A DNA stretch of 64,000 nucleotides. Source: Odontesthes bonariensis. Its lineage: Eukaryota; Chordata; Actinopteri; Atheriniformes; Atherinopsidae. The notes below the pieces were generated by a model. It worked only from the letters and a program-made list of their open reading frames with translations. It was not told the DNA's origin and did no database searches. Position numbers and translations under genes: made by a program. The DNA lies in the NCBI RefSeq assembly GCF_027942865.1, contig NC_134510.1, positions 22,003,209 through 22,067,208 of the forward strand. Reading direction: 5' to 3'. This document shows positions 24,826 to 37,520 of this stretch, piece after piece (the stretch's first letter is position 1; each line of letters starts with the position of its first letter).

Positions 24826-25120
24826 TTGGGCTACAAAGGGCTAAAATGGCCGTTTTCATTTGGAAAGTAAAACCAGGAACTCGCTCCGTGGAGTGTAGAC
24901 GACAAAGCTGGGGAGCCAGATAAAGGCCACAAAAAAAATGCAATAATTGACTGTTGTAGCTGAGGAAGAAGCCTCCTGTGTTTTCGTTAATGCAGATTTT
25001 TTGGAGTTTATGCCTTTTTACCGGTTCACTTTCCTAACATGGGCTGTTGTTCCCTCTTGACAAACATCCACAAATCATAGTAGTCTTTGCTGAAACCTTG
25101 GATTGAACGAGGGACCTTCT

Positions 25121-25154
<34 letters not shown>

Positions 25155-25445
25155 TTGGGCTACAAAGGGCTAAAATGGCAGCTTTCATTTTGAAACTAAA
25201 ACCAGGAACTCGCTCCGTGGAGCGTAGACGACAAACCTGTGGAGCCAGATAAAGGCCAGAAAATCGCAATAATTGACTGTTGTAGCTGAGGAAGAAGCCT
25301 CCTGTGTTTTCATTAATCTTGGTTTTTTGAGATGATTCCTTTTGACCAGTTCACTTTACTAACATGGACTGTGTTTCCCTCTTGACAAACATCCACAATT
25401 CATAGTAGTCTTTGCTGAAACCTGGGATTGAACCAGGGACCTTCT

Positions 25446-25479
<34 letters not shown>

Positions 25480-25769
25480 TTGGGCTACAAAGGGCTAAAA
25501 TGGCCGTTTTCATTTGGAAAGTGAAACCAGGAACTCGCTCAGTGGAGTGTAGACGACAAAGCTGTAGAGCCAGAAAAAGGCCACAAAAAAATGCAATAAT
25601 TGACTGTTGTAGCTGAGGAAGAAGCCTCCTGTGTTTTCATTAATCTAGTTTATTTGAGATGATTCCTTTTGACCAGTTCACTGTCCTAACATGGGCTTTG
25701 TTTCCCTCTTGACAAACATCCACAATTCATAGTCTTTGCCGAAACCCAGGATTGAACGAGGGACCTTCT

Positions 25770-25803
<34 letters not shown>

Positions 25804-26387
25804 TTGGGCTACAAAGGGCTAAAATGGCAGTTTTCATTTGGAAAGTAAAACCAGGAACTCGCTCCGTGGAGTGTAGACGACAAAGCTGGGGAGCCAGATA
25901 AAGGCCACAAAATCGCAATAATTGACTGTTGTAGCTGAGGAAGAAGCCTCCTGTGTTTTCATCAAATCTTGGTTTTTTGAGATGATTCCTTTTGAACAAT
26001 TCACTTCCCTAACATGGGCTGTTGTTCCCTCTTGACAAACATCCACAATTCATAGTAGTCTTTGCCGAAACACAGGATTGAACCAGGGACCTTCAGATCT
26101 TCAGCCTGACGCTCTCCCAACTGAGCTACTTGGGCTACAAAAGGCTAAAATGGCAGCTTTCATTTGGAAAGTAAAACCAGGAACTCGCTCCGTGGAGTGT
26201 AGACGACAAAGCTGGGGAGCCAGATAAAGGCCACAAAATCGCAATAATTGACTGTTGTAGCTGAGGAAGAAGCCTCCTGTGTTTTCATCAATCTTGGTTT
26301 TTTGAGATGATTCCTTTTGAACAATTCACTTCCCTAACATGGGCTGTTGTTCCCTCTTGACAAACATCCACAATTCATAGTAGTCTT

Positions 26388-26420
26388 TGCCGAAACCCAG
26401 GATTGAACGAGGGACCTTCT

Positions 26421-26452
<32 letters not shown>

Positions 26453-26460
26453 TTTTCGGC
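26388..26460 (-). tRNA. tRNA-Phe-like, GAA, class F2
   Basis: Class F2, in the second copy of the 9.1-kb duplication; partner of 16959. Confidence 0.5.
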
Positions 26461-26745
26461 TACAAAGGGCTAAAATGGCAGCTTTCATTTTGAAACTAAA
26501 ACCAGGAACTCGCTCCGTGGAGCGTAGACGACAAAGCTGGGGAGCCAGATAAAGGCCAGAAAATCGCAATAATTGACTGTTGTAGCTGAGGAAGAAGCCT
26601 CCTGTGTTTTCATTAATCTTGGTTTTTTGAGATGATTCCTTTTGACCAGTTCACTTTACTAACATGGACTGTGTTTCCCTCTTGACAAACATCCACAATT
26701 CATAGTAGTCTTTGCTGAAACCTGGGATTGAACCAGGGACCTTCT

Positions 26746-26779
<34 letters not shown>

Positions 26780-27069
26780 TTGGGCTACAAAGGGCTAAAA
26801 TGGCCGTTTTCATTTGGAAAGTGAAACCAGGAACTCGCTCCGTGGAGTGTAGACGACAAAGCTGTAGAGCCAGAAAAAGGCCACAAAAAAATGCAATAAT
26901 TGACTGTTGTAGCTGAGGAAGAAGCCTCCTGTGTTTTCATTAATCTAGTTTATTTGAGATGATTCCTTTTGACCAGTTCACTGTCCTAACATGGGCTTTG
27001 TTTCCCTCTTGACAAACATCCACAATTCATAGTCTTTGCCGAAACCCAGGATTGAACGAGGGACCTTCT

Positions 27070-27103
<34 letters not shown>

Positions 27104-27364
27104 TTGGGCTACAAAGGACTAAAATGGCAGTTTTCATTTGGAAAGTAAAACCAGGAACTCGCTCCGTGGAGTGTAGACGACAAAGCTGGGGAGCCAGATA
27201 AAGGCCACAAAAAAAATGCAATAACTGACTGTTGTAGCTGAGGAAGAAGCCTCCTGTGTTTTCATCAATCTTGGTTTTTTGAGATGATTCCTTTTGAACA
27301 ATTCACTTCCCTAACATGGGCTGTTGTTCCCTCTTGACAAACATCCACAATTCATAGTAGTCTT

Positions 27365-27397
27365 TGCCGAAACCCAGGATTGAACGAGGGACCTTCT

Positions 27398-27429
<32 letters not shown>

Positions 27430-27437
27430 TTTTCGGC
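27365..27437 (-). tRNA. tRNA-Phe-like, GAA, class F2
   Basis: Class F2; partner of 17936. Confidence 0.5.
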
Positions 27438-27689
27438 TACAAAGGGCTAAAATGGCAGCTTTCATTTTGAAACTAAAACCAGGAACTCGCTCCGTGGAGC
27501 GTAGACGACAAAGCTGTGGAGCCAGATAAAGGCCACAAAATCGCAATAATTGACTGTTGTAGATTAGGAAGAAGCCTCCTGTGTTTTCATCAATCTTGGT
27601 TTTTTGAGATGATTCCTTTTGAACAATTCACTTCCCTAACATGGGCTGTTGTTCCCTCTTGACAAACATCCACAATTCATAGTAGTCTT

Positions 27690-27722
27690 TGCCGAAACCC
27701 AGGATTGAACGAGGGACCTTCG

Positions 27723-27754
<32 letters not shown>

Positions 27755-27762
27755 TTTTCGGC
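27690..27762 (-). tRNA. tRNA-Phe-like, GAA, class F2
   Basis: Class F2 with the A-C mismatch; partner of 18261. Confidence 0.5.
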
Positions 27763-28014
27763 TACAAAGGGCTAAAATGGCAGCTTTCATTTTGAAACTA
27801 AAACCAGAAACTCGCTCCGTGGAGCGTAGACGACAAAGCTGTGGAGCCAGATAAAGGCCACAAAATCGCAATAATTGACTGTTGTAGCTGAGGAAGAAGC
27901 CTCCTGTGTTTTCATTAATCTTGGTTTTTTGAGATGATTCCTTTTGACCAGTTCACTTTACTAACATGGACTGTGTTTCCCTCTTGACAAACATCCACAA
28001 TTCATAGTAGTCTT

Positions 28015-28087
28015 TGCCGAAACACGGAATTGAACCAGGGACCTTCAGATCTTCAGTCTGATGCTCTCCCAACTGAGCTTTTTCGGC
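28015..28087 (-). tRNA. tRNA-Phe-like, GAA, class F1a
   Basis: Counterpart of the copy at 63 in the third block (offset 27952). Confidence 0.5.
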
Positions 28088-28364
28088 TACAAAGGGCTAA
28101 AATGGCCGTTTTCATTTGGAAAGTAAAACCAGGAACTCGCTCCGTGGAGCGTAGACGACAAAGCTGTGGAGCCAGATAAAGGCCACAAAATCGCAATAAT
28201 TGACTGTTGTAGCTGAGGAAGAAGCCTCCTGTGTTTTCATTAATCTAGGTTTTTCGATATGATTCCTTTTTGCCAGTTCAATTTCCTAACATGGTTTGTG
28301 TTCCCCTCTAGAAAAACATCCACAATTCATAGTAGTCTTTTCTAAAAGCTGGGATTGAACCAGA

Positions 28365-28406
<42 letters not shown>

Positions 28407-28667
28407 TTTGGCTACAAAGGGTTAAAATGGCAGCTTTCATTTGGAAAGTGAAACCAGGAACTCGCTCCGTGGAGTGTAGACGACAAAGCTGGGGAGCCAG
28501 ATAAAGGCCACAAAAAAAATGCAATAACTGACTGTTGTAGCTGAGGAAGAAGCCTCCTGTGTTTTCATCAATCTTGGTTTTTTGAGATGATTCCTTTTGA
28601 ACAATTCACTTCCCTAACATGGGCTGTTGTTCCCTCTTGACAAACATCCACAATTCATAGTAGTCTT

Positions 28668-28701
28668 TGCCGAAACCCAGGATTGAACGAGGGACCTTCT
28701 A

Positions 28702-28732
<31 letters not shown>

Positions 28733-28740
28733 TTTTCGGC
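28668..28740 (-). tRNA. tRNA-Phe-like, GAA, class F2
   Basis: Class F2 with one extra change that turns an anticodon-stem pair (30-40) into a G-T wobble; partner of 19239. Confidence 0.5.
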
Positions 28741-28992
28741 TACAAAGGGCTAAAATGGCAGCTTTCATTTTGAAACTAAAACCAGGAACTCGCTCCGTGG
28801 AGCGTAGACGACAAAGCTGTGGAGCCAGATAAAGGCCACAAAATCGCAATAATTGACTGTTGTAGATTAGGAAGAAGCCTCCTGTGTTTTCATCAATCTT
28901 GGTTTTTTGAGATGATTCCTTTTGAACAATTCACTTCCCTAACATGGGCTGTTGTTCCCTCTTGACAAACATCCACAATTCATAGTAGTCTT

Positions 28993-29025
28993 TGCCGAAA
29001 CCCAGGATTGAACGAGGGACCTTCG

Positions 29026-29057
<32 letters not shown>

Positions 29058-29065
29058 TTTTCGGC
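28993..29065 (-). tRNA. tRNA-Phe-like, GAA, class F2
   Basis: Class F2 with the A-C mismatch; partner of 19564. Confidence 0.5.
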
Positions 29066-29317
29066 TACAAAGGGCTAAAATGGCAGCTTTCATTTTGAAA
29101 CTAAAACCAGGAACTCGCTCCGTGGAGCGTAGACGACAAAGCTGTGGAGCCAGATAAAGGCCACAAAATCGCAATAATTGACTGTTGTAGCTGAGGAAGA
29201 AGCCTCCTGTGTTTTCATTAATCTTGGTTTTTTGAGATGATTCCTTTTGACCAGTTCACTTTACTAACATGGACTGTGTTTCCCTCTTGACAAACATCCA
29301 CAATTCATAGTAGTCTT

Positions 29318-29390
29318 TGCCGAAACACGGAATTGAACCAGGGACCTTCAGATCTTCAGTCTGATGCTCTCCCAACTGAGCTTTTTCGGC
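29318..29390 (-). tRNA. tRNA-Phe-like, GAA, class F1a
   Basis: Counterpart of the copy at 1366 in the third block (offset 27952). Confidence 0.5.
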
Positions 29391-29667
29391 TACAAAGGGC
29401 TAAAATGGCCGTTTTCATTTGGAAAGTAAAACCAGGAACTCGCTCCGTGGAGCGTAGACGACAAAGCTGTGGAGCCAGATAAAGGCCACAAAATCGCAAT
29501 AATTGACTGTTGTAGCTGAGGAAGAAGCCTCCTGTGTTTTCATTAATCTAGGTTTTTCGATATGATTCCTTTTTGCCAGTTCAATTTCCTAACATGGTTT
29601 GTGTTCCCCTCTAGAAAAACATCCACAATTCATAGTAGTCTTTTCTAAAAGCTGGGATTGAACCAGA

Positions 29668-29709
<42 letters not shown>

Positions 29710-29990
29710 TTTGGCTACAAAGGGTTAAAATGGCAGCTTTCATTTGGAAAGTGAAACCAGGAACTCGCTCCGTGGAGTGTAGACGACAAAGCTGTAGAGC
29801 CAGATAAAGGCCACAAAAAAATGCAATAATTGACTGTTGTAGCTGAGGAAGAAGCCTCCTGTGTTTTCATTAATCTAGTTTATTTTTGATGATTCCTTTT
29901 GACCAGTTCACTGTCCTAACATGGGCTTTGTTTCCCTCTTGACAAACATCCACAATTCATAGTAGTCTTTGCCGAAACACGGGATTGACA

Positions 29991-30035
<45 letters not shown>

Positions 30036-30314
30036 TTTGGCTACAAAGGGTTAAAATGGCCGTTTTCATTTGGAAAGTAAAACCAGGAACTCGCTCCGTG
30101 GAGCGTAGACGACAAACCTGTGGAGCCAGATAAAGGCCACAAAATCGCAATAATTGACTGTTGTAGCTGAGGAAGAAGCCTCCTGTGTTTTCATTAATCT
30201 AGGTTTTTTGAGATGATTCCTTTTGACTAGTTCACTTTCCTAACATTGGCTGTGTTTCCCTCTTGACAAACATCCACAATTCATAGTAGTCTTTGCCGAA
30301 ACACGGGATTGACA

Positions 30315-30359
<45 letters not shown>

Positions 30360-30617
30360 TTTGGCTACAAAGGGTTAAAATGGCCGTTTTCATTTGGAAT
30401 GTAAAACCAGGAGCTCGCTCCGTGGAGCGTAGACGACAAACCTGTGGAGCCAGATAAAGGCCACAAAATCGCAATAATTGACTGTTGTAGCTGAGGAAGA
30501 AGCCTCCTGTGTTTTCATTAATCTAGGTTTTTTGAGATGATTCCTTTTGACCAGTTCACTTTCCTAACATGGGCTGTGTTCCCCTCTTGACAAACATCCA
30601 CAATTCATAGTAGTCTT

Positions 30618-30690
30618 TGCTGAAAGCTGGGATTGAACCAGCAACCTTCAAATCTTAAGTCTGACGCTCTACCAACTGAGCTATTTTGGC
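30618..30690 (-). tRNA. tRNA-like, anticodon TAA, class L
   Basis: Class L; block counterpart of 2666 (offset 27952). Confidence 0.58.
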
Positions 30691-30961
30691 TACAAAGGGT
30701 TAAAATGGCCGTTTTCATTTGGAATGTAAAACCAGGAGCTCGCTCCGTGGAGCGTAGACGACAAAGCTGTGGAGCCAGATAAAGGCCACAAAATCGCAAT
30801 AATTGACTGTTGTAGCTGAGGAAGAAGCCTCCTGTGTTTTCATTAATCTAGGTTTTTCGATATGATTCCTTTTTGCCAGTTCAATTTACTAACATGGTTT
30901 GTGTTCCCCTCTAGACAAACATCCACAATACATAGTCTTTGCCGAAACACGGGATTGAACG

Positions 30962-31006
<45 letters not shown>

Positions 31007-31281
31007 TTGGGCTACAAAAGGCTAAAATGGCAGCTTTCATTTGGAAAGTAAAACCAGGAACTCGCTCCGTGGAGTGTAGACGACAAAGCTGGGGAGCCAG
31101 ATAAAGGCCACAAAATCGCAATAATTGACTGTTGTAGCTGAGGAAGAAGCCTCCTTTGTTTTCATTAATCTAGGTTTTTTGAGATGATTCCTTTTGACCA
31201 ATTCACTTTCCTAACATGGGCTTTGTTTCCCTCTTGACAAACATCCACAATTCATAGTAGCCTTTTCTGAAAGCTGGGATT

Positions 31282-31331
<50 letters not shown>

Positions 31332-31589
31332 TTTGGCTACAAAGGGTTAAAATGGCCGTTTTCATTTGGAAAGTGAAACCAGGAACTCGCTCCGTGGAGC
31401 GTAGACAACAAAGCTGTGGAGCCAGATAAAGGCCACAAAATCGTAATAATTGACTGTTGTAGCTGAGGAAGAAGCCTCCTGTGTTTTCATTAATCTAGTT
31501 TTTTTGAGATGATTCCTTTTGACCAGTTCACTTTCCTAACATGGGCTGTGTTTCCCTCTTGACAAACATCCAAAATTCATAGTAGTCTT

Positions 31590-31662
31590 TGCTGAAAGCT
31601 GGGATTGAACCAGCAACCTTCAAATCTTAAGTCTGACGCTCTACCAACTGAGCTATTTTGGC
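31590..31662 (-). tRNA. tRNA-like, anticodon TAA, class L
   Basis: Class L; block counterpart of 3638, repeated 1626 bp on at 33216. Confidence 0.58.
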
Positions 31663-32240
31663 TACAAAGGGTTAAAATGGCCGTTTTCATTTGGAAAGTA
31701 AAACCAGGAACTCGCTCCGTGGAGCGTAGACGACAAAGCTGTGGAGCCAGATAAAGGCCACAAAATCGCAATAATTGACTGTTGTAGCTGAGGAAGAAGC
31801 CTCCTGTGTTATCGTTAATGCAGATTTTTTGGAGTTTATGCCTTTTTACCGGTTCAATTTCCTAACATGGGCTGTTGTTCCCTCTTGACAAACATCCACA
31901 ATTCATAGTAGTCTTTGCCGAAACACGGGATTGAACCAGGGACCTTCAGATCTTCAGCCTGACGCTCTCCCAACTGAGCTATTTGGGCTACAAAAGGCTA
32001 AAATGGCAGCTTTCATTTGGAAAGTAAAACCAGGAACTCGCTCCGTGGAGTGTAGACAACAAAGCTGGGGAGCCAGATAAAGGCCACAAAATCGCAATAA
32101 TTGACTGTTGTAGCTGAGGAAGAAGCCTCCTGTGTTTTCATCAATCTTGGTTTTTTGAGATGATTCCTTTTGAACAATTCACTTCCCTAACATGGGCTGT
32201 TGTTCCCTCTTGACAAACATCCACAATTCATAGTAGTCTT

Positions 32241-32273
32241 TGCCGAAACCCAGGATTGAACGAGGGACCTTCT

Positions 32274-32305
<32 letters not shown>

Positions 32306-32313
32306 TTTTCGGC
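32241..32313 (-). tRNA. tRNA-Phe-like, GAA, class F2
   Basis: Class F2; repeated 1626 bp on at 33867. Confidence 0.5.
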
Positions 32314-32565
32314 TACAAAGGGCTAAAATGGCAGCTTTCATTTTGAAACTAAAACCAGGAACTCGCTCCGTGGAGCGTAGACGACAAAGCTGTGGAGCCA
32401 GATAAAGGCCACAAAATCGCAATAATTGACTGTTGTAGCTGAGGAAGAAGCCTCCTGTGTTTTCATTAATCTTGGTTTTTTGAGATGATTCCTTTTGACC
32501 AGTTCACTTTACTAACATGGACTGTGTTTCCCTCTTGACAAACATCCACAATTCATAGTAGTCTT

Positions 32566-32638
32566 TGCCGAAACACGGGATTAAACCAGGGACCTTCAGA
32601 TCTTCAGTCTGATGCTCTCCCAACTGAGCTTTTTCGGC
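32566..32638 (-). tRNA. tRNA-Phe-like, GAA, class F1b
   Basis: Lies at the start of the five-unit expansion unique to the third block and repeats 1626 bp later at 34192. Confidence 0.45.
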
Positions 32639-32907
32639 TACAAAGGGCTAAAATGGCAGCTTTCATTTGGAAAGTAAAACCAGGAACTCGCTCCGTGGAG
32701 TGTAGACGACAAAGCTGGGGAGCCAGATAAAGGCCACAAAATCGCAATAATTGACTGTTGTAGCTGAGGAAGAAGCCTCCTTTGTTTTCATTAATCTAGG
32801 TTTTTTGAGATGATTCCTTTTGACCAATTCACTTTCCTAACATGGGCTGTTGTTCCCTCTTGACAAACATCCACAATTCATAGTAGCCTTTTCTGAAAGC
32901 TGGGATT

Positions 32908-32957
<50 letters not shown>

Positions 32958-33215
32958 TTTGGCTACAAAGGGTTAAAATGGCCGTTTTCATTTGGAAAGT
33001 GAAACCAGGAACTCGCTCCGTGGAGCGTAGACAACAAAGCTGTGGAGCCAGATAAAGGCCACAAAATCGTAATAATTGACTGTTGTAGCTGAGGAAGAAG
33101 CCTCCTGTGTTTTCATTAATCTAGTTTTTTTGAGATGATTCCTTTTGACCAGTTCACTTTCCTAACATGGGCTGTGTTTCCCTCTTGACAAACATCCAAA
33201 ATTCATAGTAGTCTT

Positions 33216-33288
33216 TGCTGAAAGCTGGGATTGAACCAGCAACCTTCAAATCTTAAGTCTGACGCTCTACCAACTGAGCTATTTTGGC
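33216..33288 (-). tRNA. tRNA-like, anticodon TAA, class L
   Basis: Class L; extra copy created by the 1626-bp expansion. Confidence 0.58.
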
Positions 33289-33866
33289 TACAAAGGGTTA
33301 AAATGGCCGTTTTCATTTGGAAAGTAAAACCAGGAACTCGCTCCGTGGAGCGTAGACGACAAAGCTGTGGAGCCAGATAAAGGCCACAAAATCGCAATAA
33401 TTGACTGTTGTAGCTGAGGAAGAAGCCTCCTGTGTTATCGTTAATGCAGATTTTTTGGAGTTTATGCCTTTTTACCGGTTCAATTTCCTAACATGGGCTG
33501 TTGTTCCCTCTTGACAAACATCCACAATTCATAGTAGTCTTTGCCGAAACACGGGATTGAACCAGGGACCTTCAGATCTTCAGCCTGACGCTCTCCCAAC
33601 TGAGCTATTTGGGCTACAAAAGGCTAAAATGGCAGCTTTCATTTGGAAAGTAAAACCAGGAACTCGCTCCGTGGAGTGTAGACAACAAAGCTGGGGAGCC
33701 AGATAAAGGCCACAAAATCGCAATAATTGACTGTTGTAGCTGAGGAAGAAGCCTCCTGTGTTTTCATCAATCTTGGTTTTTTGAGATGATTCCTTTTGAA
33801 CAATTCACTTCCCTAACATGGGCTGTTGTTCCCTCTTGACAAACATCCACAATTCATAGTAGTCTT

Positions 33867-33899
33867 TGCCGAAACCCAGGATTGAACGAGGGACCTTCT

Positions 33900-33931
<32 letters not shown>

Positions 33932-33939
33932 TTTTCGGC
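33867..33939 (-). tRNA. tRNA-Phe-like, GAA, class F2
   Basis: Class F2; second member of the 1626-bp pair with 32241. Confidence 0.5.
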
Positions 33940-34191
33940 TACAAAGGGCTAAAATGGCAGCTTTCATTTTGAAACTAAAACCAGGAACTCGCTCCGTGGA
34001 GCGTAGACGACAAAGCTGTGGAGCCAGATAAAGGCCACAAAATCGCAATAATTGACTGTTGTAGCTGAGGAAGAAGCCTCCTGTGTTTTCATTAATCTTG
34101 GTTTTTTGAGATGATTCCTTTTGACCAGTTCACTTTACTAACATGGACTGTGTTTCCCTCTTGACAAACATCCACAATTCATAGTAGTCTT

Positions 34192-34264
34192 TGCCGAAAC
34201 ACGGGATTAAACCAGGGACCTTCAGATCTTCAGTCTGATGCTCTCCCAACTGAGCTTTTTCGGC
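34192..34264 (-). tRNA. tRNA-Phe-like, GAA, class F1b
   Basis: Second member of the 1626-bp pair; counterpart of 4614 at offset 29578. Confidence 0.45.
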
Positions 34265-34513
34265 TACAAAGGGCTAAAATGGCCGTTTTCATTTGGAAAG
34301 TAAAACCAGGAACTCGCTCCGTGGAGCGTAGACGACAAAGCTGTGGAGCCAGATAAAGGCCACAAAATCGCAATAATTGACTGTTGTAGCTGAGGAAGAA
34401 GCCTCCTGTGTTTTCATTAATCTAGGTTTTTCGATATGATTCCTTTTTGCCAGTTCAATTTCCTAACATGGTTTGTGTTCCCCTCTAGAAAAACATCCAC
34501 AATACATAGTCTT

Positions 34514-34546
34514 TGCCGAAACCCGGGATTGAACGAGGGACCTTCT

Positions 34547-34578
<32 letters not shown>

Positions 34579-34586
34579 TTTTCGGC
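34514..34586 (-). tRNA. tRNA-Phe-like, GAA, class F3
   Basis: Block copy of 4936 (offset 29578). A T5 run lies at 34489-34493. Confidence 0.5.
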
Positions 34587-34863
34587 TACAAAGGGCTAAA
34601 ATGGCAGCTTTCATTTGGAAAGTAAAACCAGGAACTCGCTCCGTGGAGTGTAGACGACAAAGCTGGGGAGCCAGATAAAGGCCACAAAATCGCAATAATT
34701 GACTGTTGTAGCTGAGGAAGAAGCCTCCTTTGTTTTCATTAATCTAGGTTTTTTGAGATGATTCCTTTTGACCAATTCACTTTACTAACATGGGCTTTGT
34801 TTCCCTCTTGACAAACATCCACAATTCATAGTAGTCTTTTCTAAAAGCTGGGATTGAACCAGA

Positions 34864-34905
<42 letters not shown>

Positions 34906-35162
34906 TTTGGCTACAAAGGGTTAAAATGGCCGTTTTCATTTGGAAAGTGAAACCAGGAACTCGCTCCGTGGAGTGTAGACGACAAAGCTGTAGAGCCAGA
35001 TAAAGGCCACAAAAAAATGCAATAATTGACTGTTGTAGCTGAGGAAGAAGCCTCCTGTGTTTTCATTAATCTAGTTTATTTGAGATGATTCCTTTTGACC
35101 AGTTCACTGTCCTAACATGGGCTTTGTTTCCCTCTTGACAAACATCCACAATTCATAGTCTT

Positions 35163-35195
35163 TGCCGAAACCCAGGATTGAACGAGGGACCTTCT

Positions 35196-35227
<32 letters not shown>

Positions 35228-35235
35228 TTTTCGGC
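35163..35235 (-). tRNA. tRNA-Phe-like, GAA, class F2
   Basis: Class F2; block counterpart of 5585, with the same GGATCC flank. Confidence 0.5.
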
Positions 35236-35520
35236 TACAAAGGGCTAAAATGGCAGCTTTCATTTTGAAACTAAAACCAGGAACTCGCTCCGTGGAGCGT
35301 AGACGACAAAGCTGTGGATCCAGATAAAGGCCACAAAATCGCAATAACTGACTGTTGTAGCTGAGGAAGAAGCCTCCTGTGTTTTCATTAATCTTGGTTT
35401 TTTGAGATGATTCCTTTTGACCAGTTCACTTTACTAACATGGACTGTGTTTCCCTCTTGACAAACATCCACAATTCATAGTAGTCTTTGCTGAAACCTGG
35501 GATTGAACCAGGGACCTTCT

Positions 35521-35554
<34 letters not shown>

Positions 35555-35816
35555 TTGGGCTACAAAGGGCTAAAATGGCAGTTTTCATTTGGAAAGTAAA
35601 ACCAGGAACTCGCTCCGTGGAGTGTAGACGACAAAGCTGGGGAGCCAGATAAAGGCCACAAAAAAAATGCAATAATTGACTGTTGTAGCTGAGGAAGAAG
35701 CCTCCTGTGTTTTCGTTAATGCAGATTTTTTGGAGTTTATGCCTTTTTACCGGTTCACTTTCCTAACATGGGCTGTTGTTCCCTCTTGACAAACATCCAC
35801 AATTCATAGTAGTCTT

Positions 35817-35889
35817 TGCCGAAACACGGGATTGAACCAGGGACCTTCAGATCTTCAGTCTGATGCTCTCCCAACTGAGCTTTTTCGGC
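35817..35889 (-). tRNA. tRNA-Phe, GAA, class F1
   Basis: Class F1; block counterpart of the 6239 copy (offset 29578). Confidence 0.6.
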
Positions 35890-36490
35890 TACAAAGGGCT
35901 AAAATGGCCGTTTTCATTTGGAAAGTGAAACCAGGAACTCGCTCCGTGGAGCGTACACAACAAAGCTGTGGAGCCAGATAAAGGCCACAAAATCGTAATA
36001 ATTGACTGTTGTAGCTGAGGAAGAAGCCTCCTGTGTTTTCATTAATCTAGTTTTTTTGAGATGATTCCTTTTGACCAGTTCACTTTCCTAACATGGGCTG
36101 TGTTTCCCTCTTGACAAACATCCACAATTCATAGTAGTCTTTGCTGAAACCTTGGATTGAACGAGGGACCTTCAGATCTTCAGTCTGATGCTCTCCCAAC
36201 TGAGCTATTTGGGCTACAAAGGGCTAAAATGGCAGCTTTCATTTGGAAAGTAAAACCAGGAACTCGCTCCGTGGAGTGTAGACGACAAAGCTGGGGAGCC
36301 AGATAAAGGCCACAAAAAAAATGCAATAATTGACTGTTGTAGCTGAGGAAGAAGCCTCCTGTGTTTTCATTAATCTAGGTTTTTTGAGATGATTCCTTTT
36401 GACTAGTTCACTTTCCTAACATTGGCTGTGTTTCCCTCTTGACAAACATCCACAATTCATAGTAGTCTTTGCCGAAACACGGGATTGACA

Positions 36491-36535
<45 letters not shown>

Positions 36536-36793
36536 TTTGGCTACAAAGGGTTAAAATGGCCGTTTTCATTTGGAAAGTAAAACCAGGAACTCGCTCCATG
36601 GAGCGTAGACGACAAACCTGTGGAGCCAGATAAAGGCCACAAAATCGCAATAATTGACTGTTGTAGCTGAGGAAGAAGCCTTCTGTGTTTTCATTTATCT
36701 AGGTTTTTTGAGATGATTCCTTTTGACCAGTTCACTTTCCTAACATGGGCTGTGTTCCCCTCTTGACAAACATCCACAATTCATAGTAGTCTT

Positions 36794-36866
36794 TGCTGAA
36801 AGCTGGGATTGAACCAGCAACCTTCAAATCTTAAGTCTGACGCTCTACCAACTGAGCTATTTTGGC
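36794..36866 (-). tRNA. tRNA-like, anticodon TAA, class L
   Basis: Class L; block counterpart of 7216 (offset 29578). Confidence 0.58.
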
Positions 36867-37151
36867 TACAAAGGGTTAAAATGGCCGTTTTCATTTGGAA
36901 AGTAAAACCAGGAACTCGCTCCGTGGAGCGTAGACGACAAACCTGTGGAGCCAGATAAAGGCCACAAAATCGCAATAATTGACTGTTGTAGCTGAGGAAG
37001 AAGCCTCCTGTGTTTTCATTAATCTAGGTTTTTTGAGATGATTCCTTTTGACTAGTTCACTTTCCTAACATTGGCTGTGTTTCCCTCTTGACAAACATCC
37101 ACAATTCATAGTAGTCTTTGCTGAAACCTAGGATTGAACCAGGGCCCTTCT

Positions 37152-37185
<34 letters not shown>

Positions 37186-37447
37186 TTGGGCTACAAAGGG
37201 CTAAAATTTCAGTTTTCATTTGGAAAGTAAAACCAGGAACTCGCTCCGTGGAGTGTAGACGACAAAGCTGGGGAGCCAGATAAAGGCCACAAAAAAAATG
37301 CAATAATTGACTGTTGTAGCTGAGGAAGAAGCCTCCTGTGTTTTCGTTAATGCAGATTTTTTGGAGTTTATGCCTTTTTACCGGTTCACTTTCCTAACAT
37401 GGGCTGTTGTTCCCTCTTGACAAACATCCACAATTCATAGTAGTCTT

Positions 37448-37520
37448 TGCCGAAACACGGGATTGAACCAGGGACCTTCAGATCTTCAGTCTGATGCTCT
37501 CCCAACTGAGCTTTTTCGGC
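37448..37520 (-). tRNA. tRNA-Phe, GAA, class F1
   Basis: Class F1, with the CGTACACAAC flank also seen at 6239 and 10791. Confidence 0.6.

Larger units (their letters stand above)
24782..34850. repeat. 9.1-kb tandem duplication, second copy
   Basis: It starts inside the tRNA-like copy at 24759: the left part is class D (3' end), and the rest matches the class E copy at 15667. By eye, a few differences in the first ~460 bp separate the two copies. It runs into block copy 3 and continues as in copy 1. Confidence 0.75.
27953..37008. repeat. Large block, copy 3, with a five-unit expansion
   Basis: It is colinear with copy 1 through 7.4 kb except for an extra 1626 bp (five units) around 31.6-33.2 kb, shown by the doubled class L copy (31590 and 33216) and the doubled F1b copy (32566 and 34192). 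Confidence 0.8.
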
